Shown: positions 1 through 8,707 of the stretch, in pieces
How the letters are laid out: each line of letters starts with the position of its first letter
Position numbering within the stretch: position 1 is the stretch's first letter
Notes under the pieces: generated by a model
Told to the model about the DNA's origin: nothing
What the model saw: the letters and a program-made list of their open reading frames with translations, nothing else
The model's database searches: none
Source of the DNA: Gemmatimonadales bacterium
Lineage (GTDB): Bacteria > Gemmatimonadota > Gemmatimonadetes > Palauibacterales > Palauibacteraceae
Assembly (NCBI GenBank): GCA_030636765.1
Contig: DAOVWI010000003.1
Location: forward strand, 1-43,932
DNA: 43,932 bases
Reading direction: 5' to 3'
Translations under genes and position numbers: made by a program

Positions 1-582
1 GAGGAAGAGGTCGACTCCACCGTCGGCCTCGTCGACGCCGTCACCGCCTCGTGCTCGGTGCCGACCTTCTATCCGCCGGTCAAGATCGGCGACGCCTACT
101 ACGTGGATGGAGGCGTTCTGGACACGTTCGCGCTGCGCCGGGCCGCCGAGCTCGGCGCGACGCGGATTATCGCCGTGGACGCCACGCGGGACGGGACGGG
201 GGAGGACCCGGAGGGCACGATCAAGGAGGGGATGCTGGCGATCAACGAGCGCGTGTTCGGAATCGTGGCAGGGGCGCGCCGGCGCTCCTTGCTCGAAGAG
301 TGGTCGGACCCGCCGCTGACGCTCATCCGGCCGGCTGCCTCCGCCATCCCGGCGTTCGATTTCGGCTTCAACGACTACCTGGTGGACGAGGGGTACCGGG
401 CGACCCACGAGGCCCTGGCTGGGGCTGCCGCCGCAGAGCCCGCCGGCGCCGCGACGGAGGAATCTTCCACCGCGGCCAAGTCCACTGGTGCCGAGCTGGC
501 CGCCACCGCAGCCGACCCCGCCACTGCGGCCGAATCGACGGCTGCCCCCGGCTCCGAATCGGGCGCCCTCCAGGCCTCCTGA
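1..582 (+). CDS. Patatin-like phospholipase, C-terminal part (5' end outside window)
   Basis: The open frame runs in from base 1, so only the last 193 residues are visible. They read through the end of a patatin-type acyl hydrolase domain. The stretch 'SCSVPTFYPPV' precedes 'YYVDGGVLDTFALRRA', where the Asp of the DGG motif would be the second member of the Ser-Asp catalytic dyad. The nucleophile motif GxSxG must lie upstream of the window. After about residue 135 the protein becomes an Ala/Thr/Glu/Ser-rich tail with no recognisable fold, probably disordered. Family knowledge suggests lipid acyl hydrolysis; the substrate cannot be read here. A well-formed promoter starts 31 bases after the stop, so it is not co-transcribed with the next gene by necessity. 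Confidence 0.8.
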   Translation, partial: EEEVDSTVGLVDAVTASCSVPTFYPPVKIGDAYYVDGGVLDTFALRRAAELGATRIIAVDATRDGTGEDPEGTIKEGMLAINERVFGIVAGARRRSLLEEWSDPPLTLIRPAASAIPAFDFGFNDYLVDEGYRATHEALAGAAAAEPAGAATEESSTAAKSTGAELAATAADPATAAESTAAPGSESGALQAS

Positions 583-613
583 ACTCTCGCTCCAGGCCGC
601 GCTTCCCGCAGCC

Positions 614-642
614 TTGACACTGTTAACTTAACGATGTTATCT
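614..642 (+). promoter_or_regulatory. Sigma-70-type promoter of the tetR-RND operon
   Basis: A consensus -35 TTGACA (614-619), a 17-bp spacer and a -10 TTATCT (637-642) lie about 130 bases upstream of the TetR start. The -10 region is covered by the paired operator described separately, so repressor binding would block this promoter directly. Confidence 0.72.
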
Positions 643-654
643 TAACGGTGTTAA
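627..654 (+). promoter_or_regulatory. Paired operator for the adjacent TetR repressor
   Basis: Two direct 14-bp copies, CTTAACGATGTTAT (627-640) and CTTAACGGTGTTAA (641-654), abut each other. Each contains the dyad TTAAC-N3-GTTAA, perfect in the second copy and one base off in the first. They overlap the -10 box and stand out as AT-rich in a GC-rich region. Position and symmetry fit autorepression by the TetR protein encoded just downstream; binding itself is inferred. Confidence 0.62.
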
Positions 655-772
655 TCGACCGCCTCCGTTGGGAAACCAACGGCGTGGCGGGCACGTACTC
701 TTAGGTACGGCCACGGACCGATCGCGGCCCGAATCCGATCCGAGTCCGGGCCAAGGAACCGGCGGGAGAGCC

Positions 773-1495
773 ATGCCCAAAGTAGCCGACCCACAGCGCG
801 CTGCGGAGACCGAGGCGACGATCATCGAGGCCGCCAAGAACATCCTGGCGGAGAACGGTCTGGAGGCGTTGTCGATGCGGGCGGTCGGCGCCCGCGTCGG
901 GCTCAGCGCCACGGCGCTTTACAACTACTTCGAGAACAAGCAGGCGCTGGTCGATCGAGTCGTGGCCCGCGGCTTCCGCCGTTTCGAGAGCTACCTGTGG
1001 AGCGCCGTGGAGAGCATTCCGGCGGGCCGACTCGAGCGCGTACGAGCGCTCGGCGCGGCGTACATCCGGTTCGCGATGGAGAACGAGCAGTACTTCAAGA
1101 TCATGTTCACGATCCAGCCCGAGGATCCGAGGGAGATCGAGGAGCTGCCAGGGCAGGGGGGGCGCCGGATCCTTCGGGACAGCGTGGCGGATGCGATCGC
1201 CGCCGGCGAGATCCGGGAGGCCGATCCCGATCTGGTCACCCTCTATCTGTGGTCGAGCGTGCACGGCCTGGCGACGCTCTCGCTCGCGTGCGACTTCACC
1301 GGTGAGTGCCTGTGCGGCGATCACGAATGGGCCAGGGACGGCCTCACCGTCGAGGGGCTGTACGACCTGTTCGGCGGCTTCCTCGCGGACGGACTCAAGC
1401 CCCGCGATACGGGGCGGGTTGACGGTGCAGGGAAGAGGCGGATGGACGGAAAGGGAAACGGAAGAGATGCTGAGCATAGAGATGGGACGACGTAG
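773..1495 (+). CDS. TetR/AcrR-family transcriptional regulator
   Basis: This 240-residue repressor-type regulator has its helix-turn-helix at about residues 14-58, ending in the family hallmark 'GLSATALYNYFENKQAL'. The rest is an all-helical ligand/dimer domain with 'YIRFAMENEQYFKIMF', a common TetR C-terminal pattern. I chose ATG 773, preceded by GGCGGGAGAG, over the upstream GTG/TTG-type starts in the same frame because the family's N-terminus begins close to the HTH. The 3' end overlaps the adaptor gene by 29 bases, so translation is probably coupled. With the operator over its promoter and an RND pump downstream, it most likely senses a pump substrate and controls the whole operon. The ligand is unknown. 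Confidence 0.9.
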   Translation: MPKVADPQRAAETEATIIEAAKNILAENGLEALSMRAVGARVGLSATALYNYFENKQALVDRVVARGFRRFESYLWSAVESIPAGRLERVRALGAAYIRFAMENEQYFKIMFTIQPEDPREIEELPGQGGRRILRDSVADAIAAGEIREADPDLVTLYLWSSVHGLATLSLACDFTGECLCGDHEWARDGLTVEGLYDLFGGFLADGLKPRDTGRVDGAGKRRMDGKGNGRDAEHRDGTT

Positions 1496-2579
1496 GGGTG
1501 CCCGCGGGAGAGCGGCGTTTGGGCTGACGGCCGCTCTGGCGGTCTCAGTCTCGGCGGCGGCGTGCGGCGCCGGCCAGGCGGGGGAGCCTGACCAAGCCGC
1601 CGACGAGACGTATCGGCGCACCGTCAACGTGGAGGTCATCGAGGTGCAGCCGTCTCAGTTCTCGACGGCCGTGCGCCTCATCGGGGTTGTCGAGGCCATG
1701 AACGACGTCACGGTGAGCGCCGAGGAAGACGGCGTGATAGAGCGGTTCTTCGTCGAGAAGGGCCAGGTGGTCCGCCGCGGCCAGCCGCTGGCGAAGATCG
1801 ACGATAGGCTCCTGAGGGCTCAGGCGGCGGAGGCCGAGGCCGACGCCAAAGCCGCTCGTGACCGATACGAGCGCAGGCGGCGTCTCTACCAGGAGGAAGG
1901 GATCGGCACGGAGGCCGACTTCGTAGCCGCCGAGGCCGAGGCGGAGGCTGCCGCGGCGCGCGAAGCGGCGCTGCAGGCACGGCTGGATCGCACGACGGTG
2001 CGAGCCCCGATCTCCGGAATCTTCGATGAGCGCTACGTGGATGCCGGCGAGATGGTGGGATCGGGCGATCAGGTCGGGCGCATCATCGACGCCGCCCGGG
2101 TCAAGATCGTGGGCGGTGTTCCCGAGCGGTACGCGGCGGACGTGCGCGTGGGCGGCCGCGCCGAGATCACGCTGGACGTGTACCCCGGGCAGGTGTTCGA
2201 GGGCGAGATCGCGTTCGTTGGCGCCTCGGTCGACCTGCGAAGCCGGACGTTCCTCATCGAGATCCTGCTGGAGAATCCGGGGGGACTGATCAAGCCTCAG
2301 ATGGTCGCCGGCGTTGAGCTCGCGACGCGCACCCTCGAGAACGTGCTCGTCGTGCCCCAGGAGGCGTTGCTGCGCGTGGAGGATGGCTACCAGATCCTCG
2401 TAGTGACCGAGGTTGGGGACGAGCTGCAGGCCGACGTGCGCCGCGCTGTCCTCGGGCCATCGGCCGCGAACCGGGTCGTGATCGAAAGTGGCCTGGAGTC
2501 GGGAGACCGGGTCATCATCCGTGGTCAGGAGCAGGTGGATCCGGGGGACCGCGTCCAGCTGGTCGGCGGGTCGGCCTGA
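1467..2579 (+). CDS. RND efflux periplasmic adaptor (HlyD/MFP family), lipoprotein
   Basis: This 370-residue membrane-fusion protein would bridge the inner-membrane RND pump to an outer-membrane channel. The N-terminus is basic, then hydrophobic, then a lipobox 'SAAAC' with Cys at residue 33 (28 if the second ATG, 1482, is used), so it is likely a lipoprotein. A lipoyl/barrel-sandwich half ('GVIERFFVEKGQVVRRGQPLAKID') is followed by an Ala/Glu/Arg-rich helical hairpin (about 115-170), the second barrel-sandwich half ('TTVRAPISGIFDERYVDAGEMV'), then beta-barrel and membrane-proximal domains. ATG 1467 has a GGAAGAG ribosome site inside the tetR 3' end. The TolC-type partner is not in this window. 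Confidence 0.92.
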   Translation: MLSIEMGRRRGARGRAAFGLTAALAVSVSAAACGAGQAGEPDQAADETYRRTVNVEVIEVQPSQFSTAVRLIGVVEAMNDVTVSAEEDGVIERFFVEKGQVVRRGQPLAKIDDRLLRAQAAEAEADAKAARDRYERRRRLYQEEGIGTEADFVAAEAEAEAAAAREAALQARLDRTTVRAPISGIFDERYVDAGEMVGSGDQVGRIIDAARVKIVGGVPERYAADVRVGGRAEITLDVYPGQVFEGEIAFVGASVDLRSRTFLIEILLENPGGLIKPQMVAGVELATRTLENVLVVPQEALLRVEDGYQILVVTEVGDELQADVRRAVLGPSAANRVVIESGLESGDRVIIRGQEQVDPGDRVQLVGGSA

Positions 2580-2607
2580 GCCTCCGATGAGCCTGAGCCT
2601 CCGATGA
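2574..2607 (+). repeat. 17-bp tandem duplication at the adaptor/RND gene junction
   Basis: GCCTGAGCCTCCGATGA occurs twice back to back (2574-2590 and 2591-2607). Each copy contains a TGA and an ATGA. The first TGA ends the adaptor gene and the second ATG starts the RND gene. The first-copy ATG (2587) opens a six-codon frame, MSLSLR, that stops inside the RND start codon region as ATGA. This looks like a recent slippage duplication that separated two genes that were 7 bases apart. Confidence 0.85.
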
Positions 2608-5600
2608 AGATGAAGGGTTTCCGCCTCACCACGCTGGCCGTCGATCATCCCACCAGCGTCCTCGTTCTGACGGCCATCATCATCCTCGCCGGGCTCGTCT
2701 CCTACTTCAGCATTCCGAAGGAGTCCATGCCGGAGATCACCGTGCCCTTCGTCGCGGTGAACACCGTCTACTCCGGCGTGGCGCCGGAGGACATGGAGAC
2801 CCTGATCACGCGGCCGCTGGAGGAGGATCTCAACGAGATCGCCGATGCGGAGGAGATCCAGTCGACGTCGGTCGAGGGCTACTCGAGCATCGTCATCGAG
2901 TTCAGGGCGGGCATGGACATGACCGAGGCGCTCCAGCTCGTTCGGGAGAAGGTGGACATCGCCAAGGCGGATCTTCCCTCGGCGGCCGAGGAGCCGACCA
3001 TCGTCGAGTTCAACCTCTCCGAGTTCCCGATCATGCAGGTGAACGTCTCCGGGGAGTACAGCCTACGCCGGCTGAAGGAGGTCGCGGAGCGTCTGCAGGA
3101 CCGGCTCGAGCTCATTCCCTCGATCCTCGAGGTCACGCTGTCGGGCGGACTGGAGCGCGAGGTGCAGGTGAACGTCGACCTCGCGAAGTTGCAGTTCTAC
3201 AGGCTCGCTTTCGACGACGTGATAGACGCGATCCGGGAAGAGAACCTCACGATCCCGGGCGGGACGATCGACGTCGGCGAGCGGGAGTACCTGGTTCGGG
3301 TGCCGGGCGAGTTCGAGGACACGCGGCTTATCTCGGACATCGTCATCGCGTCGCCGAACGACAGGCCCGTGTACGTCCGGGACGTGGCCGAGGTGGAGTT
3401 CGGCTTCAAGGAGCGGGAGAGCTTCGCGCGCCTGGACGGCAACCCGGTCGTCACGCTTGGCATCGTAAAGCGCACGGGCCAGAACATCATCGAGACCTCG
3501 GACGCGGTGAAGCGTGTCATCCAGGAGGCGCAGGCGAGCTTCCCGCCGACGACGGTCGTGAAGATCACCTCCGACCAGTCGGAGGACATCCGAAGGATGG
3601 TGTCGAACCTGGAGAACAACATCATCTCCGGGCTGATCCTGGTGGTGGCGGTCCTGCTCTTCTTCCTCGGCATCGCGAACGCGTCGTTCGTCGGCATCGC
3701 GATACCGCTCTCGATGCTGCTCTCCTTCAGCATTATGCAGCTCATCGGTTTCACGATGAACATGGTGGTGCTCTTCAGCCTCATCCTGGCGCTCGGGATG
3801 CTGGTGGACAACGCGATCGTCGTCGTCGAGAACATCTTTCGCTTCCTGGAGCAGGGATACGACCGGAAGGAGGCGGCGAAGCTGGCCACCGCGGAGGTCG
3901 CCATGCCGGTAATCGCCGCGACGGCTACGACCCTGGCGGCGTTCGCTCCGATGGCGTTCTGGCCCGGCCTGATCGGGGAGTTCATGGCGTACCTGCCCCT
4001 CACCCTGATCATCACGCTGAGCGCCTCGCTCTTCGTGGCGCTCGTCGTCAACCCGACGATCTGTTCGCTCTTCATGCGACTGGACGGCGATCGGGCGCCG
4101 GGCCTCACACCCGCGGCCCGCTGGTCGCTGATCGGTCTTGGCGCGCTCTCGTTTGCGGTCGTGTTCGCCATGCGGCCGCTCACGGCGGTGCTGCTGGCCC
4201 TGATGGCGGGGCTGCTTTGGGCCTTGCATCGCTGGGCTCTGTATCCGGCCGGAGGTTGGTTCCAGCACACGGCGCTCCCCACCGTGCTCCGGCGCTACGA
4301 GCGGTTCCTCCGCTGGGCGCTGGCGCACCGGGCGCGGGTGATGGGCGCGACCGCCGGGGTCCTGGTCGCTTCGGTATGGGCGTTCGCGGCGTTCAACGCG
4401 GGGATCGAGTTCTTTCCCGAGGACATCCCTCCCGAGACCGTGTACGTCCAGATCGAGATGCCGCCCGGAACGCGGGCCGAGGCCACCGACCAGGTCGTCC
4501 GCCGGATCGAGCGGGAGCTGGCCGCGCTCCCGACCCAGGCGGACTTCCAATCGGTCGTCGCCACGGTCGGGTCGAGCGGGGACGGCGGCTCCCGCTCGGG
4601 CGCGAACGAGGGAACGGTGGCGGTGAACTTCGTCGATTTCGAGCTGCGCGAGCGGGATTCTTTCGAGACGCTCGAGCTGATGCGCGGCACGGTCGGGAGG
4701 CGGATCGCCGGAGCGGAGATAACGGTCGAGAAGCCGCAGGATGGACCGGGGTCGGGCCCGCCGGTCAGCGTCGAGATCGCCGGCGAGGATGACGAGGTGC
4801 TGAAGCGGTTGGCGGATGAGGCGTACCGGACCCTCGCCAACGCGCCCGTGGCCCGGAAGCTGGAGGGGCTCGACAGTGACATCGCGGATGCGCGGCCGGA
4901 GCTGCGCATCGAGGTGGACCGCGAGCGGGCAAGGCTGTTCGACCTGAGCACGGCGGAGATCGGAGCGACGGTGCGGAGCGCGATCAACGGCACCGAGGTC
5001 TCCGAGTTCCGATTCGGAGAGGAGGAGTACGACATCGTCGTGCGGCTCGCCCCCCGCTACCGGGAGGACCTGGACGCGCTTGCCGACCTGATGATCGTGA
5101 CCGAGGACGGGGACCAGGTGCCGCTCTCCTCGCTCGCCAACTGGAGGGTGGACGAGAGCTATAGCGGGATCAACCGGAAGAGCCTCGAGCGCGTCGCGAC
5201 GATCTCGGCCGACGTGCGGTCGGCGTACAACGCGAACCGGGTGCTCGAGGAGGTGCGGACCGAGCTCGCCGGCTTCGCGCAGTCCCTGCCGGCGGGCTAT
5301 ACGCTGCAGTACACCGGCCAGCAGGAGGATCAGGCCGAGTCGGAGGCGTTCTTGTTCGGGGCGTTCCTGATCGCGCTGATGCTCATCGCCCTGATCCTGG
5401 TCTCGCAGTTCGACTCGGTGGTCCGGCCGCTCATCATCCTGAGCTCGGTCCTCCTCTCGACGGCGGGGGTGTTGATCGGACTGCTCGTGTTTCGCATGCC
5501 GTTCGGGATCATCATGACCGGTGTCGGCGTGATCAGCCTGGCCGGCATCGTCGTCAACAACGCCATCATCCTGGTGGACTACATCGGGGTCCTGAGGAAG

Positions 5601-6029
5601 AGGGACGGCATCGACGCGCACGAGTCGCTGGTCGTCGGCGGGATGACCCGCTTCCGGCCCGTCACGCTGACGGCGGTCACGACGGTGCTGGGGCTCACGC
5701 CGCTGGCGATCGGGCTCAACTTCGACTTCGCCGGTTTCTTCACGCGCCTCAGCCCGAACCTCTTTTGGGGCGGTGAGCAGGCGGCGTGGTGGGGTCCGAT
5801 GGCGATCGCGGTCATCGCCGGGCTCACCTTCGCGACGTTCCTCACGCTCGTGCTCGTGCCCGTGATGCACTCGCTGACCGACGACCTGACGACGTTCCTC
5901 GACCGGCATCTGCGGCGGAGCGAGCAGGAGTCACCGGACGAGTCGGGCTCATCGGACGAGCGAGGAGCGGGCTCGCGGGAGCCGGAGGTACGGCCGGAGA
6001 AGCGGGAGCCGGAGCTCGTTACGGCTTAG
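2604..6029 (+). CDS. RND-family multidrug efflux permease (HAE1/AcrB type)
   Basis: At 1141 residues this is an inner-membrane proton-driven exporter that works with the lipoprotein adaptor just upstream. The usual two-fold layout is present: TM1 ('TSVLVLTAIIILAGLVSYF'), a large periplasmic loop, a TM block with the proton-relay segment 'GMLVDNAIVVVENI' (Asp at about 402 with Asn following, where AcrB has Asp-Asp), then the second half ending in a charged Glu/Ser/Arg tail. Between the halves (about residues 500-550) there are two additional hydrophobic stretches ('LIGLGALSFAVVFAM' and 'LTAVLLALMAGLLWAL'), predicting about 14 rather than 12 TM segments. ATG 2604 and the ATG two codons later are both possible starts. 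Substrates cannot be deduced. Confidence 0.95.
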   Translation: MKMKGFRLTTLAVDHPTSVLVLTAIIILAGLVSYFSIPKESMPEITVPFVAVNTVYSGVAPEDMETLITRPLEEDLNEIADAEEIQSTSVEGYSSIVIEFRAGMDMTEALQLVREKVDIAKADLPSAAEEPTIVEFNLSEFPIMQVNVSGEYSLRRLKEVAERLQDRLELIPSILEVTLSGGLEREVQVNVDLAKLQFYRLAFDDVIDAIREENLTIPGGTIDVGEREYLVRVPGEFEDTRLISDIVIASPNDRPVYVRDVAEVEFGFKERESFARLDGNPVVTLGIVKRTGQNIIETSDAVKRVIQEAQASFPPTTVVKITSDQSEDIRRMVSNLENNIISGLILVVAVLLFFLGIANASFVGIAIPLSMLLSFSIMQLIGFTMNMVVLFSLILALGMLVDNAIVVVENIFRFLEQGYDRKEAAKLATAEVAMPVIAATATTLAAFAPMAFWPGLIGEFMAYLPLTLIITLSASLFVALVVNPTICSLFMRLDGDRAPGLTPAARWSLIGLGALSFAVVFAMRPLTAVLLALMAGLLWALHRWALYPAGGWFQHTALPTVLRRYERFLRWALAHRARVMGATAGVLVASVWAFAAFNAGIEFFPEDIPPETVYVQIEMPPGTRAEATDQVVRRIERELAALPTQADFQSVVATVGSSGDGGSRSGANEGTVAVNFVDFELRERDSFETLELMRGTVGRRIAGAEITVEKPQDGPGSGPPVSVEIAGEDDEVLKRLADEAYRTLANAPVARKLEGLDSDIADARPELRIEVDRERARLFDLSTAEIGATVRSAINGTEVSEFRFGEEEYDIVVRLAPRYREDLDALADLMIVTEDGDQVPLSSLANWRVDESYSGINRKSLERVATISADVRSAYNANRVLEEVRTELAGFAQSLPAGYTLQYTGQQEDQAESEAFLFGAFLIALMLIALILVSQFDSVVRPLIILSSVLLSTAGVLIGLLVFRMPFGIIMTGVGVISLAGIVVNNAIILVDYIGVLRKRDGIDAHESLVVGGMTRFRPVTLTAVTTVLGLTPLAIGLNFDFAGFFTRLSPNLFWGGEQAAWWGPMAIAVIAGLTFATFLTLVLVPVMHSLTDDLTTFLDRHLRRSEQESPDESGSSDERGAGSREPEVRPEKREPELVTA

Positions 6030-6455
6030 CGCGGACGGTCGACCTCTGCACGTAAGGGGAGGGTGGAGGTTCCTCCGCGCGCCCGCAAATCGCTTGCAGC
6101 ACCACAGCTCGCGGGATCCGGGAGCGACTTATGCGCGCTCCGAAATCCTCCGCCTCCCCTGGGAGAGGTCGACGTGCGGTGACGGGGAGCACGGTCCGCC
6201 ACGCCCCTCGGCAACCGAGACGCTTGTGGCGGGGCCGTCCTCATCAAGAGGGCTGCTGGTGGGCCGCCAGCAGCAGCCAGTCGGCAAGCCTTCGCGATCT
6301 CCCGGGCGCCCATCTCCGCGTTCGCCCTTCCGGCCAGCCGCTTGACCAGGACCAGGCGGCTCCCGTCGACAGAGTGCCCTCCCGTCCGTACGATATCCGA
6401 ACCTCCGTCACAGGATTCCGTCGAACAAGTCTTTTCACTGACAGCCGAGGTCGAA
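6030..6455. other. 426-bp gap: palindromic element plus two further stem-loops
   Basis: No convincing gene lies here. It holds the left palindromic repeat (6038-6173). Next comes a branched hairpin at 6196-6232, with outer stem CCGCCAC/GTGGCGG and inner CTCGG-CAA-CCGAG. A third hairpin, GCTGCTGG-N7-CCAGCAGC, lies at 6252-6274. The hairpins lack a T-tract but sit where transcription of the RND operon should end. A minus-strand ORF across the gap has no recognisable protein character. Confidence 0.6.
6038..6173 (+). repeat. ERIC/MITE-like imperfect palindrome, copy 1
   Basis: This 136-bp element is bounded by GTCGACCTCT on the left and AGAGGTCGAC on the right, so its ends are inverted repeats. 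The two arms remain partly complementary for about 60 bases each (left GGTGGAGGTTCC..GCGCGC, right GCGCGC..GGATTTCGG read on the other strand). A near-identical copy in the opposite orientation is at 8708-8841. The shared core includes CCGCAAATCGCTTGCA and GGGAGCGACTTATGCGCGC. Size and symmetry resemble ERIC sequences or a miniature inverted-repeat element. No transposase is present. Confidence 0.8.
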
Positions 6456-8387
6456 ATGACATGCCTGCTGAGACTCGCGGCTATCTCTCTCCTTCTTCTC
6501 ATCGCTGGTCCCGCTTCCGCGCGGTCCCAGGTTCCCCCGCCACCTGACGGTGCCGCGGCGCTGAACGACGTCTACCGGGGCAGCACGTACTCGCCCTACG
6601 CCGGCCGCAACTTCCCGAGCCGCGTGTTCTGGGGCGACACGCATCTGCACACCGCGTTGTCCATCGACGCCGGGGCATTCGGCAACCGGCTGGGACTGGA
6701 CGACGCCTACCGGTTCGCTCGGGGAGACGAGGTGACCACTTCGACCGGACTGAAGGCCCGGTTGTCCCGACCTCTAGACTTTCTGGTGATCGCGGACCAC
6801 TCGGACATGATGGGCTTCTTCCCTGATCTGTTCGCGGGCGCCGATCATATCCTCAGCGACCCGCTCGGCAGGGACTTCTACGATCGGATCCAGGCCGGTG
6901 ACGGTGTCAGCGTGGCGCTGGAGATCATCAGCATGGCCTCGCAAGGGGACCTCCCCGAGTTCATGGAGGTGGGCTACAGCCCCGACTCGAAGCCCTACAG
7001 GAATGCCTGGCAAGCGACCGTGGACGCCGCGGAGGCGTTCGACGATCCTGGCCACTTCACGGCGTTCATCGGCTACGAGTGGACCTCCCTGGTCCGCGGC
7101 AACAACATGCACCGTGTCGTGATCTACCGGGACGGCGGCGACAAAGGGAGCCAGATGGTTCCCTTCACGATGACCCCCCCGGGAAGCACGAATCCTCGTG
7201 ACCTGTGGCGGTGGCTCGAGACGTACGAGGAGCGGACGGGGGGCGAGGTCCTGGCCATCGCGCACAACGGCAACCTGGCCAACGGCATCATGTTCCCACT
7301 CGAGGCCCAGTACGACGGCCGGGTCCTGGACGAGGAGTACGTCACGACGCGCGCGCGTTGGGAACCCCTCTACGAGGTGACCCAGATCAAGGGCGATGGC
7401 GAAACGCATCCCTTCCTCTCGCCCGACGACGAGTTCGCGGACTACGAGACGTGGGACGTCGGCAACCTGGACGTGTCGGAGGCCAAGACCGACAACATGT
7501 TGGCAGGGGAGTACGCCCGCGAAGCCCTCAAGCGGGGACTGGTGATCGAGGACCGCTTCGGCACGAACCCCTATGAGTTCGGGATGATCGGATCCACCGA
7601 CAGCCACACGTCGCTGGCTACTGCCCAGGAGGACAATTTCTTCGGCAAGCACTCCGGCTACGAGCCCAGTCCGGAACGCATGACTCACCCCTTCATGGCG
7701 ACCGCGAGCGGTACGATCTACGCCTGGCAGCAGGTCTCGTCGGGGCTTGCTGCGGTGTGGGCCACGGAGAACACTCGCGAGGCCATCTTTGACGCCATGG
7801 AGCGGAAGGAGGTCTACGCGACCACCGGCTCGCGGCTGGCTGTCCGCTTCTTCGGCGGTTGGGACTACACCGAACAGGATATGAACAGCCGACAGCCGGC
7901 GTTCGCCGGCTACGAAAAGGGCGTGCCAATGGGCGGCACGCTACGCGCCAGGCCTGCCGGCGCGGGAGCACCCACGTTCATGGTCTATTCCCTTCGGGAC
8001 GTCCAGGGCGCCAATCTCGACCGCATCCAAATCATCAAGGGCTGGCTGGGCGACGACGGTCAGACCCACGAAGTGGTCTACGACGTCGCGTGGTCCGGAG
8101 ACCGGCAGCCTGGGTCCGACGGCAGGCTGCCCCCGGTGGGTAACACCGTGGACGTCGAAAACGCCAACTGGACCAACACGATCGGCGCCGCCGAGCTCGG
8201 TACCGTGTGGACCGATCCGGACTTCGATCCGGATCAGAAGGCGTTCTACTACGCCAGAGTCATCGAGATCCCGACGCCCCGGTGGTCGACATACGACGCG
8301 TTCCGCTTCGGAATCGACCTCCCGGAGGGTGCACCGACGTCGACCCAGGAGCGAGCGTATACGTCACCGATTTGGTACGCGCAGTAA
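6456..8387 (+). CDS. DUF3604 domain protein, exported, PHP-like metal-site motifs
   Basis: This 643-residue protein starts at ATG 6456 (GAGG six bases upstream) with a signal peptide '[21 protein letters not shown]', so it acts outside the cytoplasm. The DUF3604 family resembles PHP-type metallohydrolases. Metal-ligand candidates are visible: 'FWGDTHLHT' (His63, His65), 'VIADHSD' (Asp114, His115), 'IAHNGN', and 'GSTDSHTS' (Asp382, His384). The reaction is not established for this family, so no substrate is assigned. The gene stands alone, flanked by inverted copies of a palindromic element and followed by a perfect stem-loop. That suggests an independently acquired single-gene unit. The earlier in-frame start at 6342 would bury the signal peptide and was rejected. 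Confidence 0.88.
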   Translation: MTCLLRLAAISLLLLIAGPASARSQVPPPPDGAAALNDVYRGSTYSPYAGRNFPSRVFWGDTHLHTALSIDAGAFGNRLGLDDAYRFARGDEVTTSTGLKARLSRPLDFLVIADHSDMMGFFPDLFAGADHILSDPLGRDFYDRIQAGDGVSVALEIISMASQGDLPEFMEVGYSPDSKPYRNAWQATVDAAEAFDDPGHFTAFIGYEWTSLVRGNNMHRVVIYRDGGDKGSQMVPFTMTPPGSTNPRDLWRWLETYEERTGGEVLAIAHNGNLANGIMFPLEAQYDGRVLDEEYVTTRARWEPLYEVTQIKGDGETHPFLSPDDEFADYETWDVGNLDVSEAKTDNMLAGEYAREALKRGLVIEDRFGTNPYEFGMIGSTDSHTSLATAQEDNFFGKHSGYEPSPERMTHPFMATASGTIYAWQQVSSGLAAVWATENTREAIFDAMERKEVYATTGSRLAVRFFGGWDYTEQDMNSRQPAFAGYEKGVPMGGTLRARPAGAGAPTFMVYSLRDVQGANLDRIQIIKGWLGDDGQTHEVVYDVAWSGDRQPGSDGRLPPVGNTVDVENANWTNTIGAAELGTVWTDPDFDPDQKAFYYARVIEIPTPRWSTYDAFRFGIDLPEGAPTSTQERAYTSPIWYAQ

Positions 8388-8440
8388 CCGAACAACCGCC
8401 GAGGCTAGTAGACACAGGTTCCAAGCAGTAAGTAGCGGCA

Positions 8441-8479
8441 AGAGGGCAAAGCCCGCGATTCTCGCGGGCTTTGCCCTCT
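8441..8479 (+). terminator. Perfect 18-bp stem-loop after the DUF3604 gene
   Basis: AGAGGGCAAAGCCCGCGA (8441-8458) pairs without a mismatch to TCGCGGGCTTTGCCCTCT (8462-8479) around a TTC loop. It begins 53 bases after the stop codon. The AAAGCCCGCG/CGCGGGCTTT core is typical of intrinsic terminators in GC-rich bacteria, although no T-run follows. Being symmetric, it could also end transcription from the opposite side. Confidence 0.82.
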
Positions 8480-8603
8480 ACAGGGCGAACTTCCTGGGCG
8501 AGGATAGGCGCGATCCGGGCTCTCACGGAAAACACGGAGGTGTGGGACGACGTGCCCACGGCACAAGACGCTGCGGCACAAGCGCTCATTCCCGTCCTGT
8601 CAA

Positions 8604-8618
8604 CTACTGTTATAGTAG
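8604..8618. promoter_or_regulatory. Orphan operator-like palindrome
   Basis: CTACT-GTTAT-AGTAG is a short AT-rich dyad in a GC-rich convergent gap. A TTGACA reads away from it on the minus strand (8598-8603). Winged-helix repressors of the BlaI/PadR kind bind dyads of similar size, but no regulator is adjacent and neither direction leads into a gene start, so function is doubtful. Confidence 0.3.
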
Positions 8619-8707
8619 ATCGATCGCCGTGGCGACGGTCCAAACGACAGGACCGACCCGGTGGCTTCCAGCGGCGCAGTAGACGGCGCGGCTATCCGGC
8701 GCGGTGG

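Noticed and set aside
1545-2648. 367-residue minus-strand ORF over the adaptor gene
   Set aside because: Antisense shadow; it has no domain and the adaptor frame is fully supported.
3063-5909. 948-residue minus-strand ORF opposite the RND gene
   Set aside because: His/Arg/Asp-rich shadow composition; the plus strand encodes a full canonical RND permease.
6026-6502. 158-residue minus-strand ORF across the gap before DUF3604
   Set aside because: It is composed of the palindromic element and hairpins; no start, family or composition support.
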